From Catenovulum agarivorans YM01 (GTDB taxonomy: Bacteria > Pseudomonadota > Gammaproteobacteria > Enterobacterales > Alteromonadaceae): a stretch of DNA of 64,000 nt. Both the position numbers and the translations under genes were made by a program. Positions 8,131 to 16,709 of this stretch are shown in pieces. The stretch covers positions 62,001 through 126,000 of the forward strand of contig NZ_JH767528.1 in the NCBI RefSeq assembly GCF_000281085.1, written 5' to 3'. Numbering within the stretch: position 1 is the first letter of the stretch; each line of letters starts with the position of its first letter. The notes beneath the pieces are model-generated. The model worked only from the letters and a program-made list of their open reading frames with translations. It searched no databases and was not told the DNA's origin.

Positions 8131-10635
8131 ATGAAACAGCTTTCGAAAATATGTGCATCTTTGGCAATTTTTTTATCTTCTAGCGAGATGGTTGTTGCGA
8201 CAGAGGCAACCCAGTGGCCAAGCGCAAACCCAGCCAAACTCAATCCTGTCGTTGAACAAAAAGTGCAAAAGATATTGCAAGGCATGACGTTAGAACAGAA
8301 AGTCGCGCAAATGATCCAACCGGAAATCGGTTATTTGACCATAGAACAAATGCGCAAGTATGGTTTTGGTTCTTATTTAAATGGCGGTAATACAGCGCCT
8401 TATGGCAACAAACAAGCAGATGTAGCAACTTGGCTAAAATACGCGGATGAAATGTATCAAGCATCTGTCGATGATTCTATTGATGGTAGCTCGATTCCGG
8501 CAATTTGGGGAACAGATGCTATGCACGGACATAGCAATGTTTATGGTGCAACTTTGTTTCCGCACAACATAGGTTTAGGTGCGGCAAATGATGCTGAATT
8601 AATTAAAAAAATAGGCCAAGCGACCGCCAAAGAAGTTGCGGCAACAGGCATTGAATGGAGTTTTGCTCCAACTGTGGCGGTTGTGCGCGACGACAGGTGG
8701 GGGCGAACTTACGAAAGCTACTCGGAAGATCCGGTTATTGTAAAAGCTTATGCAGGAAAAATGGTTGAAGGTATTCAAGGTGAATTAACCGACGATTATT
8801 TAACGGGTTATCACAGAATTGCCACAGCAAAACATTTTGTCGGTGATGGCGGTACACAAAATGGTCTTGACCGTGGCGACACAGTTGTCAGTGAAGCTGT
8901 GTTAAGAGACGTGCATGCGGCAGGATATTATTCAGCTATTGAAGCTGGTGTACAGTCAGTCATGGCTTCGTTTAATAGCTGGCGCGGCCAACGATTACAT
9001 GGCGACAAGTACTTATTAACTGACGTGCTTAAAGGTCAAATGGGTTTTAGTGGGTTTGTCGTCAGCGATTGGAATGCACATAAATTTGTTGATGGTTGTG
9101 ATTTGGAGCAATGCGCCACGGCGATAAACGCAGGTGTCGATGTATTGATGGTACCTGAACATTTTGAAGCTTTTTACCACAATACCTTAGCGCAAGTTAA
9201 ACAAGGACTGATTGCAGAAAGCCGAATAAACGATGCCGTTACTCGTTTGTTACGAGCAAAAGTACAGTGGGGGTTGTTTGACAAAAACAAACCATCGACA
9301 CGAGTCAATGCAGAGATTTTAGCGAGTTTTAATAGTTTTGAGCATAAACAGCTTGCTCGTGAAGCTGTACGCAAATCACTGGTGTTATTAAAAAATAATC
9401 ACAATACTCTGCCACTTATACCTAATGCAAATGTATTGGTTGCCGGAAACGCTGCCAATAATATTGCTAAACAAGCGGGTGGCTGGAGTGTTTCTTGGCA
9501 AGGCACAGATAACACTAATGCTGATTTTCCCAACGCGACTTCTATCTATCAAGGTATCAAAAATACAGTTGAAAGCGCAGGTGGCAAAGTTGAATTGGCA
9601 GAAAACGGCCAGTATAGCCGTAAGCCAGATGTTGCTATAGTGGTGATAGGCGAAGAACCTTATGCCGAATGGTTTGGTGATATTCAGCGCTTGGAATACC
9701 AAGTTGATAAAAAACAAGATTTAGCTTTATTGAAAAAACTCAAACAACAAAACATTCCAGTGGTGACAGTATTTATCAGTGGCCGCCCTTTGTGGGTAAA
9801 TAAAGAACTTAATCAATCGGATGCTTTTGTCGCGGCTTGGTTACCTGGCTCGGAAGGACAAGGCGTTGCAGATGTATTATTTAGTAAAACCGATGGCAGC
9901 ATTAATTATGACTTTAGCGGTAAATTAAGTTTTTCTTGGCCTAAATTGGATAATCAATTTGAATTGAATGTCGGTGATAAAAACTATCAACCTCTCTTTG
10001 CCTACGGTTATGGTTTAACTTACCAAGACAAGCAAAATTTAGCTCAGTTAGATGAAACCACCACACAGGTTAGTGCAAATGTCTCAGGCGACTATTTAGC
10101 TTTGTTTGAGCGTAATCTCAGCGTTGAATTAGCTTGGACTTTAACTAATCAAGCAACTGAAAATACCAATGCTCAAGTGCTGGTGACAACGCCGTATGGC
10201 ACTAGCCCTGACAAAACAAGTTTAACTATGCAATCGGTCAATTTAGCTTACCAAGAAGATGCGCGGAAATTTGTTTGGCGTGGGCAAAATGCAGCGAGTT
10301 TTGCGTTAAGTTATAAAACTGCTGCTGATCTAACCGATAAAATTAGTTCGAGCAGTGTATTAACTATGGATATCAAACTCGATGATTATGCTGGGCAGGC
10401 TGTTGGTGTTGAGATGCTGTGTGAACAAAATCTTTGTGCGCAACAAGCTAATATCGGCAAGCAGTTGGCGAAATTGTCAGTCGGCAAATGGTATTCGTTA
10501 GATTTTCCATTAGGCTGCGGTGCAGAGCAGATCGATTTGACTAAAATTAAAGACATTTTTAGCATGCAAGCTCAAGGCAATTTATCTTTAGTTGTGGCTA
10601 ATATTAAAATTGCCGACAAACAAAACTGTCAGTAA
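8131..10635 (+). CDS. Secreted GH3 exo-beta-glucosidase (ExoP-like)
   Basis: The start at 8131 gives 834 residues and places the signal peptide (MKQLSKICASLAIFLSS...) at the N-terminus; the longer frame from 8089 would run through the terminator hairpin. GH3 features are the TDAMHGH loop, RWGRTYESYSEDP, AKHFVGDGG and the nucleophile D313 in VVSDWNAHK. A GH3 C-terminal domain follows, then about 200 residues resembling an added beta-sandwich. This layout is like marine ExoP exo-1,3/1,4-beta-glucanases. It would hydrolyse oligosaccharides released by the GH16 enzyme, in the periplasm or at the cell surface. Confidence 0.9.
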   Translation: MKQLSKICASLAIFLSSSEMVVATEATQWPSANPAKLNPVVEQKVQKILQGMTLEQKVAQMIQPEIGYLTIEQMRKYGFGSYLNGGNTAPYGNKQADVATWLKYADEMYQASVDDSIDGSSIPAIWGTDAMHGHSNVYGATLFPHNIGLGAANDAELIKKIGQATAKEVAATGIEWSFAPTVAVVRDDRWGRTYESYSEDPVIVKAYAGKMVEGIQGELTDDYLTGYHRIATAKHFVGDGGTQNGLDRGDTVVSEAVLRDVHAAGYYSAIEAGVQSVMASFNSWRGQRLHGDKYLLTDVLKGQMGFSGFVVSDWNAHKFVDGCDLEQCATAINAGVDVLMVPEHFEAFYHNTLAQVKQGLIAESRINDAVTRLLRAKVQWGLFDKNKPSTRVNAEILASFNSFEHKQLAREAVRKSLVLLKNNHNTLPLIPNANVLVAGNAANNIAKQAGGWSVSWQGTDNTNADFPNATSIYQGIKNTVESAGGKVELAENGQYSRKPDVAIVVIGEEPYAEWFGDIQRLEYQVDKKQDLALLKKLKQQNIPVVTVFISGRPLWVNKELNQSDAFVAAWLPGSEGQGVADVLFSKTDGSINYDFSGKLSFSWPKLDNQFELNVGDKNYQPLFAYGYGLTYQDKQNLAQLDETTTQVSANVSGDYLALFERNLSVELAWTLTNQATENTNAQVLVTTPYGTSPDKTSLTMQSVNLAYQEDARKFVWRGQNAASFALSYKTAADLTDKISSSSVLTMDIKLDDYAGQAVGVEMLCEQNLCAQQANIGKQLAKLSVGKWYSLDFPLGCGAEQIDLTKIKDIFSMQAQGNLSLVVANIKIADKQNCQ

Positions 10636-10641
10636 TTAAAC

Positions 10642-10678
10642 TGTGATGCAGCAGTCTGCGAACGATTGCTGCATCACA
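10642..10678 (+). other. Hairpin after GH3
   Basis: TGTGATGCAGCA (10642-10653) pairs with TGCTGCATCACA (10667-10678). There is no T-run after it, so it may stabilise the GH3 mRNA end or act as a weak terminator before the sensor kinase gene. Confidence 0.5.
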
Positions 10679-10715
10679 ACGAACAGATAACTATATCTTT
10701 ATTTAGGTTGATAAC

Positions 10716-11780
10716 GTGTTGAGATTTACTTCACAAGCTCAGTTGTTTTGGTTGTGCCAGTACGCAGGTTGGTTTGTTTATGCCATTTTAACCGAGATAA
10801 TGATTAAGTTGCCGGGTGATGAACCTTGGCATATACATTTACCCCATTTAGTTATGGATACGGCATTTGGATTTTCACTGACGCTGTTATTGCGTCGAGT
10901 TTTTCAATACTTGCAAAAAATGCCAACTAAAATCAGTGTTTTGTTGCACGTTAGCTGCATTGTATTGGCTTGTTTGTTATGGACTGAATTTAAATGGTTC
11001 ACCTTGATGTGGTTATACAATAACCCAACAGAGCAGATGACTTGGTTTGATTTTGGTACATGGAATTTAGCCTCGCTCACTATGTTGTCAACTTGGTCAG
11101 GTTTTTATTATGCGGCTAAAGCTTATTTAAAAGGGGTTGAAGAACAGCAGCGAGCTGCAGAGGCTATTACTTTGGCGAAAAAAGCTCAGTTAAAAATGCT
11201 GCGTTATCAACTGAATCCGCATTTTATGTTTAACAGCATTAACGCCATTTGCACGCTTATCCTCAAACAAGACAATATGCATGCAGTGACCATGTTAGAA
11301 AAACTCTGTGAGTTATTGCGTTATAGTTTGTATACAGATCCGCTAACTAAAGTATCTGTGGGTGAAGAAATCGCTATTTTGCAAACCTATTGTGATATCG
11401 AAAAATGCCGTTTTAAAGACAGGTTGCAGGTAGAAATTATTCACGACAGCCAAGCACTACAGTGTTTATTGCCTTCACTAATACTGCAACCTTTGGTCGA
11501 AAACTCAGTGAAACATGGTATGGGTTTAGAACAATCCAACTATCAAATTAAGGTTGTGTTTGCCTTGCTCGCCGATAAGTTAAAAATTACTGTCAGCGAC
11601 AGTGGCCGTGGTTTTGATAAAGAGTTGGTGGAAACAGATTGGGGAATAGGCTTAAAAAATTGTGAAGATCGGCTAAAGTTAATTTATCCAAACGAATATG
11701 AATTTAAGTTAGACAATGACCCTGAAGGTGGGGCTGTTATTACAATTTGCCTACCTCAACAAAGAGCAAATTCAATTTAA
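10716..11780 (+). CDS. LytS/YehU-type sensor histidine kinase
   Basis: The 354-residue protein has about four N-terminal membrane helices to around residue 135, a short linker, then the His_kinase domain. H169 in QLNPHFMFN is the phospho-accepting histidine; the N-box is LQPLVENSVKHG, and the ATP-lid glycines are SDSGRGFD and DWGIGLKN. It starts with GTG and AGG lies 9 bases upstream. It is followed after 21 bp by its LytTR-type partner. Location next to the beta-glucan genes suggests a sensor for that locus, but this is only positional. No periplasmic sensor domain is visible. Confidence 0.88.
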   Translation: MLRFTSQAQLFWLCQYAGWFVYAILTEIMIKLPGDEPWHIHLPHLVMDTAFGFSLTLLLRRVFQYLQKMPTKISVLLHVSCIVLACLLWTEFKWFTLMWLYNNPTEQMTWFDFGTWNLASLTMLSTWSGFYYAAKAYLKGVEEQQRAAEAITLAKKAQLKMLRYQLNPHFMFNSINAICTLILKQDNMHAVTMLEKLCELLRYSLYTDPLTKVSVGEEIAILQTYCDIEKCRFKDRLQVEIIHDSQALQCLLPSLILQPLVENSVKHGMGLEQSNYQIKVVFALLADKLKITVSDSGRGFDKELVETDWGIGLKNCEDRLKLIYPNEYEFKLDNDPEGGAVITICLPQQRANSI

Positions 11781-11801
11781 CTACACTAGGTTATTAAGCC
11801 A

Positions 11802-12584
11802 ATGACAAAAATTAAAACCTTGATAGTGGATGATGAGCCGGGCGCAATTGAAGGTTTACAACTGAGGCTTGCTGCATTTACTGAGATTGAAATTGTTGCG
11901 ACAGCAGGTAGTGTGAAGCAGGCAATCAGTGCGATAAACCAAACCCAACCTGACCTAATATTTTTAGATATTGAAATGCCAAAGCAGTCTGGTTTTGATT
12001 TAATTGCGCAGCTGCAGGCAGAGCAATTACCCGCCATTGTTTTTGTTACGGCTTATCACCAACATGCAGTTAAAGCATTTGAAGTGCGCGCGGTTGATTA
12101 TTTACTTAAGCCGGTAAATCAACAACGTTTAGCTGAATCAATCGACAGAGTTAAACAAGGCCAAGGGTACAAAAATAAAGAACAGCTTATTTCAATTTAC
12201 TCCGAGCTTGAGGCTAAACCCTCGGCTGAAAATACGCTTGCTTCTAATGATGACAAACAAAAGTTAGTTATTCAAGATGGCCATAACCCAATTCAACTCG
12301 TGCCTTATGTGGATATTCAATGGATTGATGCTGCTGGCGATTATATGTGCGTCCATACGGCTGAAGAAACTTATGTGATGCGTGCTCGGCTAAAAAGTTT
12401 AACCGACCAATTGCCGGATATATTTATGCGCATTCATAAATCAACCATAGTTAATTTAACTCAAATCAGCCAACTCAAACCTTTAATCAATTCAGAATAT
12501 TCTGCGGTATTACAAAACGGTAAATGTTTAAAAGTAAGCCGTACTTACAGCAAAGCCATCAAACAAAAATTAATTAATCATTGA
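11802..12584 (+). CDS. LytTR-family response regulator
   Basis: The 260-residue protein has an N-terminal receiver domain with D56 (in IFLDIEMP) as the phosphorylation site and an acidic pocket (VDDEP). K109 lies in YLLKPVN. From about residue 150 a LytTR DNA-binding domain follows (VDIQWIDAAGDYMCVH, MRIHKSTIVNL). It pairs with the LytS-type kinase 21 bp upstream. LytTR proteins bind direct repeats in promoters; no target was identified here. Confidence 0.9.
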   Translation: MTKIKTLIVDDEPGAIEGLQLRLAAFTEIEIVATAGSVKQAISAINQTQPDLIFLDIEMPKQSGFDLIAQLQAEQLPAIVFVTAYHQHAVKAFEVRAVDYLLKPVNQQRLAESIDRVKQGQGYKNKEQLISIYSELEAKPSAENTLASNDDKQKLVIQDGHNPIQLVPYVDIQWIDAAGDYMCVHTAEETYVMRARLKSLTDQLPDIFMRIHKSTIVNLTQISQLKPLINSEYSAVLQNGKCLKVSRTYSKAIKQKLINH

Positions 12585-12666
12585 TTCGCCGCCTCTTCCT
12601 TTAACATCCGTTGATTTAGCGCTAAACTCGCTGGCAGATTTATTCAGATAATAACGAGGAACAAAC

Positions 12667-13326
12667 ATGCTTTCGACTAACCAAGCTGCAACTATGTTGG
12701 CACTACAAGACAAAATGAATGCGAAAGTAAACCCAGACTGGATTGCGGTTAAATCACCATTTTTACGCGCAGTGGTCATTGAAGCTGCTGAAGCAATTGA
12801 GCACCATGGTTGGAAGTGGTGGAAAAAACAAGAGTGCGATTTAGAACAGTTACAAATGGAGTTGGTGGATATTTGGCACTTTGTTTTGTCAGCAATCTTA
12901 ATTAAACATGAAGGTGCACAACAACCAGCGTTAGATGACGTGTTTGCTGAGTTAGATAGCACAAGCGTAACTTTTGACGGCCAACAAATTAGTTATGCGT
13001 CATTAAATTTGTTAGAAAAATTAGAACTAACTATAGGTTTAGCTGCGGCAAAACGTTATAGCTTAGGTTTATTCTCGGCACTATTAGCAGACTGCCAAAT
13101 GAGTTGGGACGACTTGTACGCGCAATATGTTAGTAAAAACGTGTTAAATTTCTTCCGCCAAGACAATGGTTACAAAGAAGGCTCTTACGTAAAAATTTGG
13201 AGCGGCCGCGAAGACAACGAACACTTAGTTGAAATTATGGCAAAACTAGATGTTAAATCTGACAGCTACCAAACTGATTTATACAACGAGCTGCAAGCGC
13301 GTTATAACTTGTTAGATATGGCTTAA
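12667..13326 (+). CDS. Dimeric dUTP diphosphatase (dUTPase_2, MazG-like)
   Basis: The 219-residue all-helical protein has a metal-binding pattern in EAAEAIEHHGWKWWKK followed by QMELVDIWHF. This is the E-x-x-E/D arrangement of the all-alpha NTP pyrophosphatase fold. The W-K-W-W-K motif is typical of the dimeric dUTPase family. It would hydrolyse dUTP to dUMP and pyrophosphate, keeping uracil out of DNA. The gene stands alone, with GAGGAAC before the ATG and a bidirectional terminator after it. Confidence 0.78.
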   Translation: MLSTNQAATMLALQDKMNAKVNPDWIAVKSPFLRAVVIEAAEAIEHHGWKWWKKQECDLEQLQMELVDIWHFVLSAILIKHEGAQQPALDDVFAELDSTSVTFDGQQISYASLNLLEKLELTIGLAAAKRYSLGLFSALLADCQMSWDDLYAQYVSKNVLNFFRQDNGYKEGSYVKIWSGREDNEHLVEIMAKLDVKSDSYQTDLYNELQARYNLLDMA

Positions 13327-13348
13327 TCTTAGTATCTTATTTCAATTG

Positions 13349-13377
13349 AAAACAAGCGGCTGAATGCCGCTTGTTTT
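13349..13377. terminator. Bidirectional terminator between dUTPase and yceH
   Basis: AAAACAAGCGGC (13349-13360) pairs with GCCGCTTGTTTT (13366-13377) across a 5-base loop. A T-run follows on the plus strand, and the A-run before it serves the minus strand. Confidence 0.85.
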
Positions 13378-13391
13378 TAATTTACGGGTTG

Positions 13392-14051
13392 TTAATCCAC
13401 ACCTAACTGACTTTTTAATTCGGCCAGTTCGGCTGTTAGCTGCGCAACCTGAGCTTTTAACTCGGCAAATTCTTCGGCTGAAACGCCCGTATTATCGATC
13501 GCTGAAGTACTAGCAAGATGGTTAGTCGCTGGGCTTTCGGTAATCTCGCCACTAAATAAATGGCCAAATCTGTGTTCGCGTTTGCCTGGCTCTCTTGCGA
13601 GTTTTACTACAAATGGGCCATCTTCGGCATTGGCTAAATCATTTAAGCAGTTTTCAACCTGGGTTACATCGTTAAACGGGTGCAATCTTTGGCTGCGGGT
13701 TCTGAGTTCGCCTGGTGTTTGTGGCCCGCGCACAAATAACAAACACAAAATAGCCGCTTGTGCTGAGTTAAAGTTAAACGCGGAAAATTCGCTGCCGTAG
13801 AATCTATGCCTGTATTTATTTACCCGTCCACTAGGGCCTGCATCGGCTAACAATCTTTGTTGGATAAGTTCATCAACAATATTTTGCACTTCAACTTCTG
13901 AATATTCGACCACAGGTTCTCTATTACTTTTTTGATTACAAGCTGTGGTTATGCCGTTTATTGACATTGGATATTGGTCAGGTGTGGTGACTTGCTTTTC
14001 TAACATAACACCTAATACTCGAACTTGCTCTGCGGATAATTCTAACTTCAT
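13392..14051 (-). CDS. yceH: YceH family protein (UPF0502/DUF480)
   Basis: The 219-residue protein begins LELSAEQVRVLGVMLEKQ and contains YPMSINGITTACNQKSNR and RSQRLHPF. These motifs are characteristic of YceH proteins, which consist of two winged-helix units. A short C-terminal coiled coil (LKAQVAQLTAELAELKSQL) ends the protein. The function is unknown. It is transcribed divergently from the KDG-kinase-like gene and ends at the bidirectional terminator. Confidence 0.9.
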   Translation of the reverse strand: MKLELSAEQVRVLGVMLEKQVTTPDQYPMSINGITTACNQKSNREPVVEYSEVEVQNIVDELIQQRLLADAGPSGRVNKYRHRFYGSEFSAFNFNSAQAAILCLLFVRGPQTPGELRTRSQRLHPFNDVTQVENCLNDLANAEDGPFVVKLAREPGKREHRFGHLFSGEITESPATNHLASTSAIDNTGVSAEEFAELKAQVAQLTAELAELKSQLGVD

Positions 14052-14145
14052 GGCAATTTCCTTTTTTCTTTACGCGAAGGGCAGTATATACACACATAAG
14101 AAAAATGGCATGGCGAATTGAATTATTCAAGGTTTGAAATTGGCT

Positions 14146-14161
14146 AGTTCATTAATGAACT
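14146..14161. promoter_or_regulatory. 16-bp perfect palindrome upstream of the KDG-kinase-like gene
   Basis: AGTTCATTAATGAACT lies in the 253-bp divergent space between yceH and the kinase, 143 bp before the kinase start. Symmetry and location suggest a repressor site. No cognate regulator is next to it. Confidence 0.45.
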
Positions 14162-14304
14162 TAAATTGCATATTTCTCTGCTGTATGTTGATTGTTTCGT
14201 TAATAAATAAAATGCATGTGGTTATTTACTAAAACAACAAGTAATATGTCGAAAATTTGACCAAACTTATTGACCCTTACTCAATACTACTGGCGGAGTG
14301 TAAT

Positions 14305-15198
14305 ATGACTAGATTGCTTTCTATTGGCGAATGTATGATGGAATTAAATGCCATCAACCCACTAAATTTTAAACGCGCATTTGCGGGCGATACTTATAAT
14401 ACTGCGGTTTACGCACAGCGTTGGGCGCCAGAGTTGTCGGTTTATTACATGTCAGCTATCGGTACAGATAGTTTAAGCGAAGAGATGTTGGCGCAATTTA
14501 AAGGTGAAGAGTTAAAAACCGATTATGTTTTCCGCCAACCAGAAGGACAAATTGGTTTATATTCAATTACCCGTGATGCACAAGGCCAGCGCTGCGTAAA
14601 TTATTGGCGTAAAGAATCAGCCGCTACTCAGTTGATGAAATTATTTGCGGAAAAAGGTGGCGTAGAACAACTTCGTCATTTTGATGTTGTGTATTTTACT
14701 GGCATTAGTTTGGGCATTTTAGCTGACGAAGATAAACAGAAATTGCTTGATTTAATTGCGCAATTACGTGAGCGAGGCAGTTCAATTGCATTTGACCCTA
14801 ACTACCGAGCTAAAGTTTGGAAGTCACCAGAACAAGCACAAAAATGGTATGAAAAAGCTTATCAAGTAACGGATATTGCTTTGCCTGGTTTAACTGATCA
14901 TCAAAATGTTTATGGCCACAGAACACACCAAGAAGTTAAAAACTACGTATTTAACTTAGGCTGCAAAGAAGTGGTTGTGAAAAGCTCAACAGGCATTTAC
15001 GCATTTGCGCCACAAACTGACTACTTTTCACCTGTGTTAGAAGGTGCACCTTGTATTGATACAACTGCAGCAGGCGACTCTTTTGCTGGTACCTATTTAG
15101 CTGCACGTATGCAAAAAACTTCGATTGATGATGCAATTGCGGCGGCTGCCAACGTTGCGCAAAGTGTTATTCGCCATGTAGGTGCGATTACTCACTAA
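14305..15198 (+). CDS. kdgK: PfkB-family sugar kinase, probable 2-dehydro-3-deoxygluconokinase
   Basis: The start at 14305 (ATG, GGAG 6 bases upstream) gives 297 residues and begins directly with the kinase fold (LLSIGECMMELN). A TTG 48 bases upstream is less likely. AFAGDTYNTAVYAQR is the first PfkB substrate motif. DTTAAGDSFAGTYLAAR is the second, with the catalytic Asp in AAGD. Overall it resembles KdgK, which phosphorylates 2-keto-3-deoxygluconate, an intermediate of pectin and alginate breakdown. That fits the pectate lyases in the window. It overlaps the convergent halogenase gene by 4 bases. Confidence 0.75.
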   Translation: MTRLLSIGECMMELNAINPLNFKRAFAGDTYNTAVYAQRWAPELSVYYMSAIGTDSLSEEMLAQFKGEELKTDYVFRQPEGQIGLYSITRDAQGQRCVNYWRKESAATQLMKLFAEKGGVEQLRHFDVVYFTGISLGILADEDKQKLLDLIAQLRERGSSIAFDPNYRAKVWKSPEQAQKWYEKAYQVTDIALPGLTDHQNVYGHRTHQEVKNYVFNLGCKEVVVKSSTGIYAFAPQTDYFSPVLEGAPCIDTTAAGDSFAGTYLAARMQKTSIDDAIAAAANVAQSVIRHVGAITH

Positions 15199-16694
15199 TA
15201 GTTTGCGCGGCAATTTCTGTCGATAAAACTTTGTTGGCTCGGCAGTTTAGCTGCCGCGCTGTCCATTGCTAATTTTAGCTTTTCTAACCACTCCACATGA
15301 TTTACTTGCCGATATTGCATCAGTGGATCTGTTTGTTGTGGCAAGTTTCCTTGACCTATATGTACGGCTAACCAACTAGCGTGGGCAAATAAATCCATTT
15401 CTCCTTTAATAATGCGTCCGTAGTTTTTAAAGTGGTCAATTTTATATTGCAAACTTTGCGGTATTTGCATGTTTTTACAGTAGCGCCATAATTCGCTGTC
15501 GTCGCGCTCGGTTAACTTGTAGTGCAGTATTAAAAAATCACGAATGTTTTCTATTTCTGCAATCGCAATTCGGTTGTATTCATCTATAACAGGCTGAGCA
15601 AAATCTTTGTCTGGAAAGAGCGCAAGTAGCTTAGCAATGCCGGCTTGAATTAAATGTATGCTGGTGGATTCGAGCGGTTCTAAAAAGCCACTGGATAAAC
15701 CTATAGCAATAACATTTTTGTTCCAAAATAAGTTTCTTCTGCCTGTAGTAAATTTTAATAACCTAGGCTCAGCTAGTGTTTGGCCTGGCAGGTTATCCAT
15801 TAGAATATCTTGTGCTTGTTGCTCTGCCATATATTGGCTGCAAAATACATGGCCATTACCGGTTCTGTGTTGCAGTGGTATACGCCATTGCCAGCCGGCT
15901 GTGTGGGCGGTCGATTTAGTATAAGGGGTTAACTCTGCTGACTCTGATGGCACGGCCCAAGCGCTGTCACATGGCAGCCAATGTTGCCAATTTTGGTAGC
16001 CAGTTTTTAATGTTTGTTCAATTAAAATTCCACGAAAGCCTGAACAGTCGATAAATAGCTCGGCGTTGTAACTTTGGCCATTGGTTAAAGTAACGGCTTG
16101 AATATGTTCATTAGCTGGGTTTTGTTTAACAGACTCTACTTTGCCCTCTATACGCTTTACACCGCGCTGCTGTGCGTATTGGCGTAAAAACTGCGCGTAC
16201 AAACCTGCGTCAAAATGATAGGCATATTCGTAGGTAGATAAAACATTGCGCGCATCGTTGATAGGTGGTGCAAACTTATTGTTTTTCGCTGCGGCCCAAG
16301 CCATGCAATAGTCGTCTAACCGGCTTGCTTTACCTTGTTTAAAAGCATCTAACCAATAGTGGTGTAAATTAACTGTGTCGAACGCGCGCCCGTAGCTGCC
16401 AAATGGATGAAAATAGCAGTGTTGCTGTTTGCCCCAGTTAATAAATTCAATACCTAGCTTAAAGGTACCTTGGGTTGCTTTGACAAATTCAGCTTCATTA
16501 ATGCCAAGCGATTGGTTAAAAGTTCTGATCGGCGGAATAGTTGCTTCACCGACACCAACAGTGCCAATTTGTTCTGATTCTATTAAGGTAATTTGGCAGT
16601 TTTTCTGCAATGCATTCGCTAGCGCAGCGGCTGTCATCCAGCCTGCGGTGCCGCCGCCTAATATTAAAATTTGTTTAATGGCCTTTTCTTGCAT
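15195..16694 (-). CDS. Tryptophan-halogenase-family flavoprotein
   Basis: The 499-residue protein has the FAD motif GGGTAGWMTA at residues 13-22. K79 (GTFKLGIEF) aligns with the catalytic lysine of PrnA, and E342 (LEPLEST) with its glutamate. The halogenase motif W-x-W-x-I-P is present as WQWRIP. Family members halogenate indoles with FADH2, chloride and oxygen. Many homologues sit beside TonB receptors in marine glycan degraders with no natural-product genes, so the real substrate is uncertain. It is the third gene of the operon with the receptor and the TPR/2OG oxygenase, 15 bp after the latter. No flavin reductase is nearby. Confidence 0.85.
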   Translation of the reverse strand: MQEKAIKQILILGGGTAGWMTAAALANALQKNCQITLIESEQIGTVGVGEATIPPIRTFNQSLGINEAEFVKATQGTFKLGIEFINWGKQQHCYFHPFGSYGRAFDTVNLHHYWLDAFKQGKASRLDDYCMAWAAAKNNKFAPPINDARNVLSTYEYAYHFDAGLYAQFLRQYAQQRGVKRIEGKVESVKQNPANEHIQAVTLTNGQSYNAELFIDCSGFRGILIEQTLKTGYQNWQHWLPCDSAWAVPSESAELTPYTKSTAHTAGWQWRIPLQHRTGNGHVFCSQYMAEQQAQDILMDNLPGQTLAEPRLLKFTTGRRNLFWNKNVIAIGLSSGFLEPLESTSIHLIQAGIAKLLALFPDKDFAQPVIDEYNRIAIAEIENIRDFLILHYKLTERDDSELWRYCKNMQIPQSLQYKIDHFKNYGRIIKGEMDLFAHASWLAVHIGQGNLPQQTDPLMQYRQVNHVEWLEKLKLAMDSAAAKLPSQQSFIDRNCRANY

Positions 16695-16709
16695 AGGTTT
16701 GCCTTGTTG

